IMG/VR virus record: IMGVR_UViG_3300025086_000031
Span: 1 to 54,783 of that record
Length of the DNA stretch: 54,783 nt
Origin: a virus
Reading direction: 5' to 3' (one strand)
Shown piece by piece: positions 46,302 to 52,703 of the stretch. Below the pieces are notes generated by a model that saw only the letters and a list, made by a program, of their open reading frames with translations, ran no database searches and was not told the origin of the DNA. Each line of letters opens with the position of its first letter. The first letter of the stretch is position 1. The position numbers and the translations under genes were made by a program.

Positions 46302-46891
46302 AAATAAAAAAAGAATACATGGGCGGAGGAGTCAATAGAATGAATAAAAATATGTACGAAAAGGGAGGGTTATCTGAAGCTCAAAAGAAAATGGACAAAA
46401 ATAATAATAATGAAATAGACTCTGAAGATCTAGCTATGCTTAGAAACGCTGAAGAGGGAATGAAGATGAAGTACGCTTATGGAGGTAAAAATAAAATGAT
46501 GTATCAAGATGGGGGAATGAATAATATAAGCTCTATGTCATTGGAAGAGCTGCAAAAACTACTACAATCTCTTGAGCAACAACAACAATCTAGTGAAATG
46601 AAGGGTCGTATGCCATCACAAAGAGATATAGAAATGAGGGCTAGGAGTGAGGGTCGTATACCTCAAGGAACTCCAATGGAGGTTAGTGGTCAGGTTATGG
46701 ATACTCCAATAGGTCCAATGCATCATGGACCAACAAGTAGTGAGCTTCATCAACAAGCTGAGCAAGATGCGTCAGATAGAGAACTGCAGGTGCGGATTCA
46801 TGATATTCGAAAAGCTATAAAAAACTACGAACCAAATAAGGGAACGGGTGGAAATTACCAGAAAGGAGGAAGATTACCTAGATTTATGTAA
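46298..46891 (+). CDS. Small protein with GG motifs and an EF-hand-like loop
   Basis: 197 residues, overlapping the preceding gene by 4 bases. Contains several Y-x-x-G-G words (MYEKGGL, YAYGGK, YQDGGM, NYQKGGR) and, at residues 33-44, DKNNNNEIDSED, which fits the 12-residue EF-hand loop spacing (D, N, N, E, I, D, D). A Gln/Met-rich helical middle follows. Similar GG-motif proteins are frequent in marine phages. No named family. It may be virion-associated; calcium binding is inferred from spacing alone. Confidence 0.6.
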   Translation: MKIKKEYMGGGVNRMNKNMYEKGGLSEAQKKMDKNNNNEIDSEDLAMLRNAEEGMKMKYAYGGKNKMMYQDGGMNNISSMSLEELQKLLQSLEQQQQSSEMKGRMPSQRDIEMRARSEGRIPQGTPMEVSGQVMDTPIGPMHHGPTSSELHQQAEQDASDRELQVRIHDIRKAIKNYEPNKGTGGNYQKGGRLPRFM

Positions 46892-47104
46892 ATGAATATA
46901 TTTAAAGACGATAATAATTGGAATGAAAAGGCTATAATTGGTTTTGTAGCTTTTATAATAATGTGTATAATAATGATCGCTGACCTAGCAACTGGATGGT
47001 ATGGTTATGACCTAGTTATAAATGAGTTTGTATATGATTCGTTTGTTTGGGTTGTCCTTGGTTGTTTTGGTATCAGTGGCGTAGAAAAATTTGCTAAGAA
47101 ATGA
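46892..47104 (+). CDS. Two-TM small membrane protein, holin candidate
   Basis: 70 residues: a short charged N-terminus (NIFKDDNNWNEK), a first hydrophobic helix (AIIGFVAFIIMCIIMIADLA), a polar turn, a second helix (FVWVVLGCFGISGV) and a basic end. This is the profile of a small class II holin, though other inner-membrane roles are possible. It starts directly after the preceding stop and overlaps the next gene by 4 bases (ATGA). A more convincing holin lies at 51105 on the other strand. Confidence 0.55.
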   Translation: MNIFKDDNNWNEKAIIGFVAFIIMCIIMIADLATGWYGYDLVINEFVYDSFVWVVLGCFGISGVEKFAKK

Positions 47105-47412
47105 GTTTGTATGCTAACATAAATAAGAGAAAAAAAGCTGGAACCAGTAGGTCTAAAAAAGACTCTACTATAAGTGATAAGGCTTATTCTGATATGAAAA
47201 AGGGTTTTCCTAAAGGGAGAATGGGAATGAAGATTAATAAGTATAATAAAGGTGGTAAGATGGAGGGGTTGACAGATCGTCAAATGGAAACATTGGAAAA
47301 ACATAAGGAACATCATACCAAAAAACATATGGATTTAATGATAAAACTTATGAAAGAAGGTAAAACATTTACTGAGGCTCATAAAGTAGCTATGGATAAG
47401 GTGGGAAAATAA
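47101..47412 (+). CDS. Conserved small basic phage protein, 103 aa
   Basis: The N-terminus MSLYANINKRKKAGTSRSKK is an opening I associate with small basic proteins of many marine phages. It has KYNKGGK in the middle and a helical His/Lys-rich C-terminus (LTDRQMETLEKHKEHHTKKH ending TFTEAHKVAMDKVGK), also recurrent in phages. No catalytic motif. It sits beside two other Lys/Arg-rich genes, so nucleic-acid or capsid association is plausible. Function unknown. Confidence 0.65.
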   Translation: MSLYANINKRKKAGTSRSKKDSTISDKAYSDMKKGFPKGRMGMKINKYNKGGKMEGLTDRQMETLEKHKEHHTKKHMDLMIKLMKEGKTFTEAHKVAMDKVGK

Positions 47413-47413
47413 T

Positions 47414-47716
47414 ATGGCCAAGTTAAATAAAAGAAAGAAGACAGCAGCTTGGACCAGAAAAGAAGGGAAAAATCCTAGTGGAGGATTAAATAAAAAGGGT
47501 AGAGACTCTTATAAAAGAGAAAACCCTGGCAGTAAATTAAAAGCTCCTGTTACAGGGAAGGTTAAAAAGGGTAGTAAAGCTGCCAAGAGACGTAAGTCTT
47601 TTTGTGCTAGAATGGGTGGAATGAAGGGGCCTATGAAAGACAGTAAAGGTAGACCAACAAGGAAAGCTTTAGCACTTAGAAAATGGAAATGTAGAGTTAA
47701 TAAAAAAAAGAAATAA
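47414..47716 (+). CDS. DUF6321-type basic phage protein
   Basis: 100 residues, about a third Lys/Arg. It matches a widespread phage family (DUF6321): AAWTRKEGKNPSGGLNKKGR, then SYKRENPGSKLKAPVT, GSKAAKRRKSFCARMGGMKG and RPTRKALALRKWKC. The function is not established; its strong positive charge and conserved Trp, Cys and Gly suggest DNA or RNA binding, perhaps in the packaged head. Starts 1 nt after the previous gene. Confidence 0.75.
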   Translation: MAKLNKRKKTAAWTRKEGKNPSGGLNKKGRDSYKRENPGSKLKAPVTGKVKKGSKAAKRRKSFCARMGGMKGPMKDSKGRPTRKALALRKWKCRVNKKKK

Positions 47717-47718
47717 TC

Positions 47719-48000
47719 ATGAAAGAAATATCAGAAGATTCAAAATTTCAAGTAAGCCTAAAAACATTAGGTGGAATATCTATGTTAATAGCTACATTAG
47801 TTGGTATGTGGTTTACGCTACAAGCTGATATAGATGAAGCCAAATTACTTCCTGAGCCTCCTAAACCAGAGGTTACTCAAATGGAGTTCAAAATGAAAGA
47901 TGAATATATAAGAGCTTCAATTCTAAAAACAGAAGAGGATGTTAAGGAAATAAAAGATGACATTAAATATCTTAGAGATAAGATGGATAACATGAAGTAA
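47719..48000 (+). CDS. Single-TM coiled-coil protein, spanin-like candidate
   Basis: 93 residues: a cytoplasmic-type start, one hydrophobic helix (LGGISMLIATLVGMWFTLQA, about 17-36), a Pro-rich hinge (LLPEPPKPEV) and a charged coiled coil (TEEDVKEIKDDIKYLRDKMD). This is the shape of an inner-membrane spanin (Rz-like), with the small lipoprotein at 45190 as a possible partner. Similar proteins occur beside basic small genes in marine phages with no proven role. Confidence 0.5.
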   Translation: MKEISEDSKFQVSLKTLGGISMLIATLVGMWFTLQADIDEAKLLPEPPKPEVTQMEFKMKDEYIRASILKTEEDVKEIKDDIKYLRDKMDNMK

Positions 48001-48001
48001 T

Positions 48002-48394
48002 ATGAAATATTTAGACTTAAAATTATTAGTAGTATTTATATTAATCCTTATCATAGGATCTAAAGCTACGGGACAAGAGTTTATTAATCAAGATAATTTT
48101 AACCAGAAAATAGCTAAAGATATAGTGGCTGTAGAATTTTGGGTTGAATGGAACTCTTCTAATGAATTTGTTGATCTTTCAAATTTAAATGACTGCTCAA
48201 AGTATAGGATTGACATAGCTGAATATCCTGATCTTCAAGCTAAATACGAAGTAACTTGTATACCTACTGTTATTATATTTGAGAGTGGAGAGGAGAAAGA
48301 AAGATTTAAAGCTAATATAATGTTTGAACTTGAAGCTGATAAAAAAGAAGTGCAAAAAAGCATTGATCAAATCATGATCGCAAAATTCAATTAA
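48002..48394 (+). CDS. Exported thioredoxin-like protein lacking the CXXC motif
   Basis: 130 residues. The signal peptide ends at about SKATG with Gln25 at +1. The mature part follows the thioredoxin fold: VAVEFWVEWNSSN (43-54) aligns with the 'VDFWAxWCxxC' strand and active site, with both cysteines replaced (N51 and N54), and CIPTVIIFESGEE (86-98) holds the cis-proline (Pro88). It therefore cannot do normal dithiol exchange; it may bind a protein or act as a chaperone in the periplasm. Located with small membrane and nuclease genes before the lysis gene. Confidence 0.68.
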   Translation: MKYLDLKLLVVFILILIIGSKATGQEFINQDNFNQKIAKDIVAVEFWVEWNSSNEFVDLSNLNDCSKYRIDIAEYPDLQAKYEVTCIPTVIIFESGEEKERFKANIMFELEADKKEVQKSIDQIMIAKFN

Positions 48395-48395
48395 T

Positions 48396-48812
48396 ATGTA
48401 TACTTATAAAGCAAAATTAGACAGAGTAGTCGATGGAGACACTATAGATGTTAATATAGATCTAGGATTTGATATTAGCGTTCATAAAAGAGTTAGGTTA
48501 GCAGATATAGATACTCCAGAATCTAGGACTAGAGATTTAGAAGAAAAGAAAAGAGGGTTAGCCGCTAAATACAGGTTGACTGAAATTCTTGATAAAGGAA
48601 GCTTGGTTGTAGAAAGTAAAGAGGTTGGAAAATATGGTAGGGTTTTAGGTGTTTTAACTGTTTACCCTGACAATATGGATTTACCAATTAATGTTAATGA
48701 AACATTAGTTAGTGAAGGACATGCAGTTGAATACAACGGTGGAAAGAGAAATAAAAAAAAGGTGGAAGAAGACTCATCTGATTTAAATGAGGACGTTCCC
48801 TTTGGAGATTAA
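48396..48812 (+). CDS. Thermonuclease (staphylococcal nuclease family)
   Basis: 138 residues with the SNase fold signatures: VVDGDTIDV (11-19, Asp15), VRLADIDTPE (33-42, Arg34, Asp39, Glu42) and GKYGRVLG (78-85, Arg82). These correspond to catalytic D21, R35, D40, E43 and R87 of staphylococcal nuclease, so it should be an active Ca2+-dependent nuclease for DNA or RNA. No signal peptide is present, so it acts in the cytoplasm or virion. The acidic tail is typical of phage versions. Starts 1 nt after the thioredoxin-like gene. Confidence 0.88.
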   Translation: MYTYKAKLDRVVDGDTIDVNIDLGFDISVHKRVRLADIDTPESRTRDLEEKKRGLAAKYRLTEILDKGSLVVESKEVGKYGRVLGVLTVYPDNMDLPINVNETLVSEGHAVEYNGGKRNKKKVEEDSSDLNEDVPFGD

Positions 48813-48835
48813 TAATAATTAAAAACAAAAAATAT

Positions 48836-49018
48836 ATGATTAATTGGATTAATTCCTGGACATCAGGAAATAAAAAAGATAGGTATGAATTAACATTCAG
48901 AATAAGTACACTTACTATTTTTGAATTAATGTTTTGCCCTTGCTTGGTTTGTGAAAACAAAAAGGGAAGTTGTAAAAGATTTAGATTTATGATTTTTAAT
49001 TTTGGGTTTGAGCTTTGA
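48836..49018 (+). CDS. Small cysteine-containing hypothetical protein, 60 aa
   Basis: Starts at ATG 48836 (MINWINSWTSGNKKDRYELT). Contains a hydrophobic central stretch and a Cys cluster (CPCLVCENKKGSC), perhaps metal-binding. Its TGA stop overlaps the TTG start of the next gene (TTGA), like other coupled pairs here, which supports it as a real gene. No family recognised. Confidence 0.5.
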   Translation: MINWINSWTSGNKKDRYELTFRISTLTIFELMFCPCLVCENKKGSCKRFRFMIFNFGFEL

Positions 49019-49695
49019 TATCACAAGTAAATAAAAATAAAACACAAAAAGGAACTGAACTAAAGAAGGTTCCATCAATAAAAAGATCTAAGGGTCTTCA
49101 AGGTGCTATAGATTGGGTGGTTGAAAATGATGCTACGGAAGAAAAGGATAAATTAAGACACTTAATGGAGGCTACAGCCTTCTTAGAAAATTCTTTTGGT
49201 GCAAATGAAAAAGCTTACAATAGAGACTACACTAACTCGCACTGGTCTATAGATGATGGTTTTTTAAACGATCTTGTAACTAAGAAAGATAGTAAGTATG
49301 ATAAAGTTTACAATGATTATTTTGCTAAGTATGATGCTATTGATGCAGATAGAGGTAATTTAAAAGATATGTTAAATGCTAATGATGAAATAGCCTCAGC
49401 GTTATCAGCTAGAATAAAGTATGCTATCTCACCAGATCCTCTTCCTGATACTGATGTTGACTCTGTTGTTGATTATTGGTATAAACATTATAATGCTAAT
49501 AAGGATTTTACAAAGGATGATATTGATAGAAAGAAAGATGAATACAGAAAGTTTTTAGAATCTAAAAGCGAATCATCTACTGAAGAAGAACAAGAGTTTA
49601 GAGACACAAAGACAAAAGAAAATACTGGACATTATTATCCGATGGGATTTACGGGTGGTAAAAGTAACTCTGTAGAGGAATTATTTAATAATTAG
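49015..49695 (+). CDS. Putative lytic transglycosylase-like/phage structural lysozyme, 226 aa
   Basis: An in-frame TGA lies just upstream (49009-49011) and the first Met is near residue 47, so the TTG at 49015 is the likely start. Residues about 40-110 (LRHLMEATAFLENSFGANEK; SIDDGFLNDLVTKK) resemble the catalytic helical part of goose-type/SLT transglycosylases found in marine phages, with Glu in FLENSFG as a possible catalytic residue. The following DVDSVVDYWYKHYN fits the same group. The C-terminus is disordered. It may aid peptidoglycan penetration or lysis. The assignment is tentative. Confidence 0.5.
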   Translation: MISQVNKNKTQKGTELKKVPSIKRSKGLQGAIDWVVENDATEEKDKLRHLMEATAFLENSFGANEKAYNRDYTNSHWSIDDGFLNDLVTKKDSKYDKVYNDYFAKYDAIDADRGNLKDMLNANDEIASALSARIKYAISPDPLPDTDVDSVVDYWYKHYNANKDFTKDDIDRKKDEYRKFLESKSESSTEEEQEFRDTKTKENTGHYYPMGFTGGKSNSVEELFNN

Positions 49696-49703
49696 ATAAT
49701 GTT

Positions 49704-49735
49704 TTTGTTTTACAGATAAAAAATGATTATATTTG
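49704..49735 (+). promoter_or_regulatory. Promoter for the 49770-50678 genes
   Basis: TTTG (49704-49707), 20 bp, then TATATTTG (49728-49735), an exact consensus match, 34 nt before the ATG at 49770. It would express the small structural protein and the lysis enzyme together. Confidence 0.7.
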
Positions 49736-49769
49736 ATAAAAATTAGTTAACAATTTAAAATAAAAATAA

Positions 49770-50180
49770 ATGGCAACAACAACTGCACAAATTACGTTAT
49801 CTTCTAGTGATCTATTAACAGATTCTTTGAGTTTAACTACGACAGCTACTTTGTATGATGCTGGAACAACAACAGGTGTTACTCAGACTAGCGGTTTATC
49901 TAGAAAAACAACCACTGCTACAGATGTGGTAACTTTGTTTAATGCTGCTCCACACACTGAGTATGGTGCTAATGGAGCTCATAAAGTTTACGTCAAAAAC
50001 TGTTCTTCAACTAGATCGGAGTTTATTACAGTTACTATTAATACTGAGGAAGTAGGTAGATTATATGCTGGAGACTGGATGTTTATGCCTTGGGGTGCTC
50101 ATGATACAGATAATGATATCAAAGTTACACCAAGCGTAGCAACAAGTATGACTTTTGAGTACATGTTATTCATAGGGTAA
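49770..50180 (+). CDS. Small structural protein, 136 aa
   Basis: Thr/Ser/Ala-rich beta protein. The segment VGRLYAGDWMFMPWGAHDTD, followed by KVTPSVATSMTFEYML, matches a small protein I have seen in many marine phage genomes next to structural genes, probably a virion decoration or fibre-accessory protein. It has its own strong promoter, consistent with high expression, and is followed at once by the DUF5675 gene. Confidence 0.6.
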   Translation: MATTTAQITLSSSDLLTDSLSLTTTATLYDAGTTTGVTQTSGLSRKTTTATDVVTLFNAAPHTEYGANGAHKVYVKNCSSTRSEFITVTINTEEVGRLYAGDWMFMPWGAHDTDNDIKVTPSVATSMTFEYMLFIG

Positions 50181-50678
50181 ATGGAACTTGAGGTAGTAAG
50201 GTTTTCTAGTGAGTCTGATTCTACGAATGGGATTCTATTTGACTCTAGCAATAAACTAGATGGTAGAAAATTCTTATGTTACACTCTAGAAGATGAACAG
50301 AGAGACAAGAAGGTTAAAGGGGAAACTCGTATACCAGCGGGATCTTATAAAATTAAGGTTCGGAAAGTTGGTGGATTCCATGCAAGATATTCTAAAAAGT
50401 TTGGTAAAATGCATCGTGGCATGCTTCATGTCACCAATGTTCCTGGTTTTGATTATATACTCATTCATTGTGGTAATACTGATGAGCACACGTCTGGGTG
50501 TCTACTTGTTGGGGACTCGCAGGAAAACAACCAAATCAAGAAGGACGGTTTTATAGGTAAATCTACTCAATCTTATAAGAGGGTATATGATTATATAATG
50601 AAGGCTATTGAGTGTGATGATAGTGTTACAATAACATATATAGATTTTGATTCACCATCCACACCTATTAGTTGTTAA
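50181..50678 (+). CDS. DUF5675 protein, L,D-transpeptidase-like lysis enzyme
   Basis: 165 residues. DUF5675 hallmarks: TRIPAGSYKIKVRK (about 49-62), MHRGMLHVTNVPGFDYILIH (77-96) and CGNTDEHTSGCLLVG (97-111), with H96 and C107 placed like the His/Cys pair of L,D-transpeptidases. Phage members are thought to act on peptidoglycan and are probable endolysins; no direct proof is known to me. Last plus-strand gene before the terminator at 50777. No signal peptide, so it would need a holin for release. Confidence 0.72.
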   Translation: MELEVVRFSSESDSTNGILFDSSNKLDGRKFLCYTLEDEQRDKKVKGETRIPAGSYKIKVRKVGGFHARYSKKFGKMHRGMLHVTNVPGFDYILIHCGNTDEHTSGCLLVGDSQENNQIKKDGFIGKSTQSYKRVYDYIMKAIECDDSVTITYIDFDSPSTPISC

Positions 50679-50731
50679 TAATTTTTTACAACAAACCTTT
50701 AAAAACCTAATAAATATTTGTATATTGGATT

Positions 50732-50755
50732 TATGTTAACATTCGTGTTTACATA
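50732..50755. repeat. Imperfect inverted repeat in the convergent gap
   Basis: TATGTTAAC (50732-50740) and GTTTACATA (50747-50755) are inverted with one mismatch around a 6-nt centre. It lies between the DUF5675 stop and the terminator hairpin. It may be a protein-binding site or part of the mRNA 3' end. Confidence 0.4.
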
Positions 50756-50776
50756 GTTTTAGTTTTAAGTTTCGAT

Positions 50777-50800
50777 AAGCCCATCTCCCAGATGGGTTTA
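50777..50800. terminator. Bidirectional terminator between convergent operons
   Basis: AAGCCCATCT (50777-50786) pairs with AGATGGGTTT (50790-50799) over a CCC loop; the plus strand continues TTTATTGTTTT. On the minus strand the hairpin follows the 50813-51103 gene by 13 nt. It separates the 45-kb plus-strand late region from the minus-strand block. Confidence 0.75.
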
Positions 50801-50812
50801 TTGTTTTATAAC

Positions 50813-51103
50813 TTAAACTTTATCCTCTTCTTTAGGAGACGGAGTGAATACTCCCTCATCAATATTAATAGTTCCAGAACCATATTTTTTATTCATCTTA
50901 TCCATCATCTTTTTCCCTTTTGTCTGATTGCCTTTAAATTTAGCTACCATATCCTCTTCCATTTTTTCAAGCTCTTTCATTTGAGCTCCCACTAAGATCA
51001 TGTCCGTTTTAAGTTTACCAAAATCTACTGTTAGTTGATTTTTTTCACTAGCAATTTCTTTTATTTCATTGATTTCTTTTTCTTCTAAATTTTTTGTTTC
51101 CAT
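50813..51103 (-). CDS. Coiled-coil protein, 96 aa
   Basis: Last gene of the minus-strand block. Helical and charged (EEKEINEIKEIASEKNQLTV; ILVGAQMKELEKMEEDMVAK), ending KYGSGTINIDEGVFTP, a closing motif I have seen on small coiled-coil proteins of marine phages. No membrane segment. Starts 1 nt after the holin-like gene's stop, so it may be linked to lysis. Function unknown. Confidence 0.6.
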   Translation of the reverse strand: METKNLEEKEINEIKEIASEKNQLTVDFGKLKTDMILVGAQMKELEKMEEDMVAKFKGNQTKGKKMMDKMNKKYGSGTINIDEGVFTPSPKEEDKV

Positions 51104-51104
51104 T

Positions 51105-51503
51105 TTATTTACTTTTATTATTGTTTTTATTACTTTTTATTTTCTCGATTGATCTACCAGCGAAGTACGCTGAGTATACTACAAGTAGGAGCTGGGTGTA
51201 AATTGGACCGTACATTGGATTCATTTTAAACTCCCCTACATTACCGTCAAAGAATGACATAACTACCAGCATAATAGTTAAAAAAGCTAGAGTTAGAGGC
51301 CTAATATTAGCTGGTAACCATCCCGCTTTAGCGTCAGCCTCCCATCTTCTAGTAACTTGCTCTTGAGCGTTCATCTGAGACTTAGCTATAAGCTCTTTCA
51401 TCCTCAATTTTAAGGACATCTTTTCCTCTTCTGTTGTTACACACTCATCTATTATAGTTGATGCGTTTCCTATTAAACTTTTAAATATGTCTCCTAGTAT
51501 CAT
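51105..51503 (-). CDS. GTA-type three-TM holin
   Basis: 132 residues. A helical N-terminus (EEEKMSLKLRMKELIAKSQM) leads to the family signature TRRWEADAKAGWLPANIRPL, then hydrophobic segments (TLAFLTIMLVVMSFF; YTQLLLVVYSAYFAG) and GRSIEKIK. This matches the 'Holin of 3TMs' family first named from gene-transfer agents. It should form inner-membrane lesions releasing the endolysin. It overlaps the upstream nuclease gene by 23 bases and sits opposite the plus-strand lysis gene across the terminator. Confidence 0.8.
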   Translation of the reverse strand: MILGDIFKSLIGNASTIIDECVTTEEEKMSLKLRMKELIAKSQMNAQEQVTRRWEADAKAGWLPANIRPLTLAFLTIMLVVMSFFDGNVGEFKMNPMYGPIYTQLLLVVYSAYFAGRSIEKIKSNKNNNKSK

Positions 51504-51969
51504 TACGCCTTTCTTTTCTTGTATATTTTTTTTTCAGTTTCTCTACAACTTCCATAATTTGTTTTTGAGTCCCTGGCATGTAAAGATCGTAACTTTTTTT
51601 CTGTTTTGCAAGCGTGTTCTTAAATAATTTCCACCTAAGATTGAACGCTTCTGTTCTAAGACCTTTACATTCTATGATCCATCCTTGCTCAAGATTAGTA
51701 AAGTCAGGAAGGTATGTAGCTTGTGATATATTTTCAGAAGATTTTAAAAATACATTCTTCCCCTTCCTCTTCTTCTTCTCAATACATTCACCCTTATATA
51801 TAAACTTATCTATAAGAACAAATCTATCTTCTTCATATTTAAAAGGTATGCCCGCCACCTTAAGGCATTGATATGTAAACTTCTCTAGCTTAGATTTAAA
51901 TTTAACACCATTAAATGTGGTGGCTGTGGCATTCCTTACTTTTTTATTGTATTTCCTTTTTCTTTTCAT
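51481..51969 (-). CDS. DUF1064-type PD-(D/E)XK endonuclease
   Basis: 162 residues. A basic start (MKRKRKYNKKVRNAT) precedes the FKSKLEKFTY helix with E29, then ATYLPDFTNLEQGWIIECKG (84-103), giving D89, E100 and K102 of a PD-(D/E)XK core, as in DUF1064 and T7 endonuclease I-like proteins. It probably resolves branched DNA during replication or recombination. Its stop overlaps the holin gene; its start overlaps the stop of the exported-protein gene by one base. Confidence 0.78.
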   Translation of the reverse strand: MKRKRKYNKKVRNATATTFNGVKFKSKLEKFTYQCLKVAGIPFKYEEDRFVLIDKFIYKGECIEKKKRKGKNVFLKSSENISQATYLPDFTNLEQGWIIECKGLRTEAFNLRWKLFKNTLAKQKKSYDLYMPGTQKQIMEVVEKLKKKYTRKERRNDTRRHI

Positions 51970-52406
51970 TATTCCTCCATTATATAATTGCCGTCTTTTG
52001 ATGACTCAGCGTTATCATTATCTATAGGTATCTTAATCATATTCCTAAACTCTATTAATTTCTTATATTCAAATGCGTTATATTTGTCTTCATAAAAATA
52101 ATATATACCATTTATTTCTGGCCCAACACACACCTTAGTTCCGTTTGTTAAAATATATGTGTAGTGGGTGTCAAAAAAATCTATACTTTTCCAAGCGTGA
52201 TAAAACCCTAAACCACCTGGGGGATATATCCTTATACCGTCACTTGTTATGTCTAGATATTGAGATGTTTCCATTTTGGTAGTATTATATGCTGTATAAT
52301 TATCTACATCAGATCTGTAAACATCTTCAGAGTAATATAACCCACTCTCAATTTGTGCGAATACCTGACCCGTCAGCATAAACGCAATAAAAATCATTTT
52401 CTTCAT
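51969..52406 (-). CDS. Exported protein of unknown function, 145 aa
   Basis: The signal peptide MKKMIFIAFMLTGQVFA has Gln18 at +1 (Bacteroidota Q-rule). The mature part is Tyr-rich with beta-strand character (SGLYYSEDVYRS; GIRIYPPGGLGFYHAW; YTYILTNGTKVCVG; GIYYFYEDKYNAF), perhaps a small beta-barrel or lipocalin-like fold in the periplasm. I recognise no family. It sits between the replication helicase and a nuclease, an odd place for an exported protein; a host-envelope or superinfection role is possible. Confidence 0.6.
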   Translation of the reverse strand: MKKMIFIAFMLTGQVFAQIESGLYYSEDVYRSDVDNYTAYNTTKMETSQYLDITSDGIRIYPPGGLGFYHAWKSIDFFDTHYTYILTNGTKVCVGPEINGIYYFYEDKYNAFEYKKLIEFRNMIKIPIDNDNAESSKDGNYIMEE

Positions 52407-52421
52407 AATTAATAATTTTAG

Positions 52422-52703
52422 TTAATATATATCGTTACTTAAACCCAACTCTAGAGATTCTAATATTTCCTCTAAAGTTATTTCAACTTCTTTTTTAGTT
52501 TTTTTACCTATGTCAAACATTATTTTATCCATAGATCTTTCGCAATTCATTAGGTCTTTTATATTGTTCTCGGTAAAGCACCTATCTATTATAATTTCAT
52601 TTTTATTTTTACTAACCAATCTTCTTCCAATTTTATTATAGTTAACATTCTGATAATAACATTTTAGTTTAAGTGAATATATTATTTTCCTCATTTTACT
52701 CAA
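52422..52703 (-). CDS. Hypothetical protein, 93 aa
   Basis: Overlaps the primase-helicase gene's end by 8 bases. A basic N-terminal half (IIYSLKLKCYYQNVNYNKIG) is followed by an acidic helical half (KKEVEITLEEILESLELGLS). No family recognised. A second Met three residues in could be the true start. Operon position suggests a replication or early function. Confidence 0.5.
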   Translation of the reverse strand: MSKMRKIIYSLKLKCYYQNVNYNKIGRRLVSKNKNEIIIDRCFTENNIKDLMNCERSMDKIMFDIGKKTKKEVEITLEEILESLELGLSNDIY

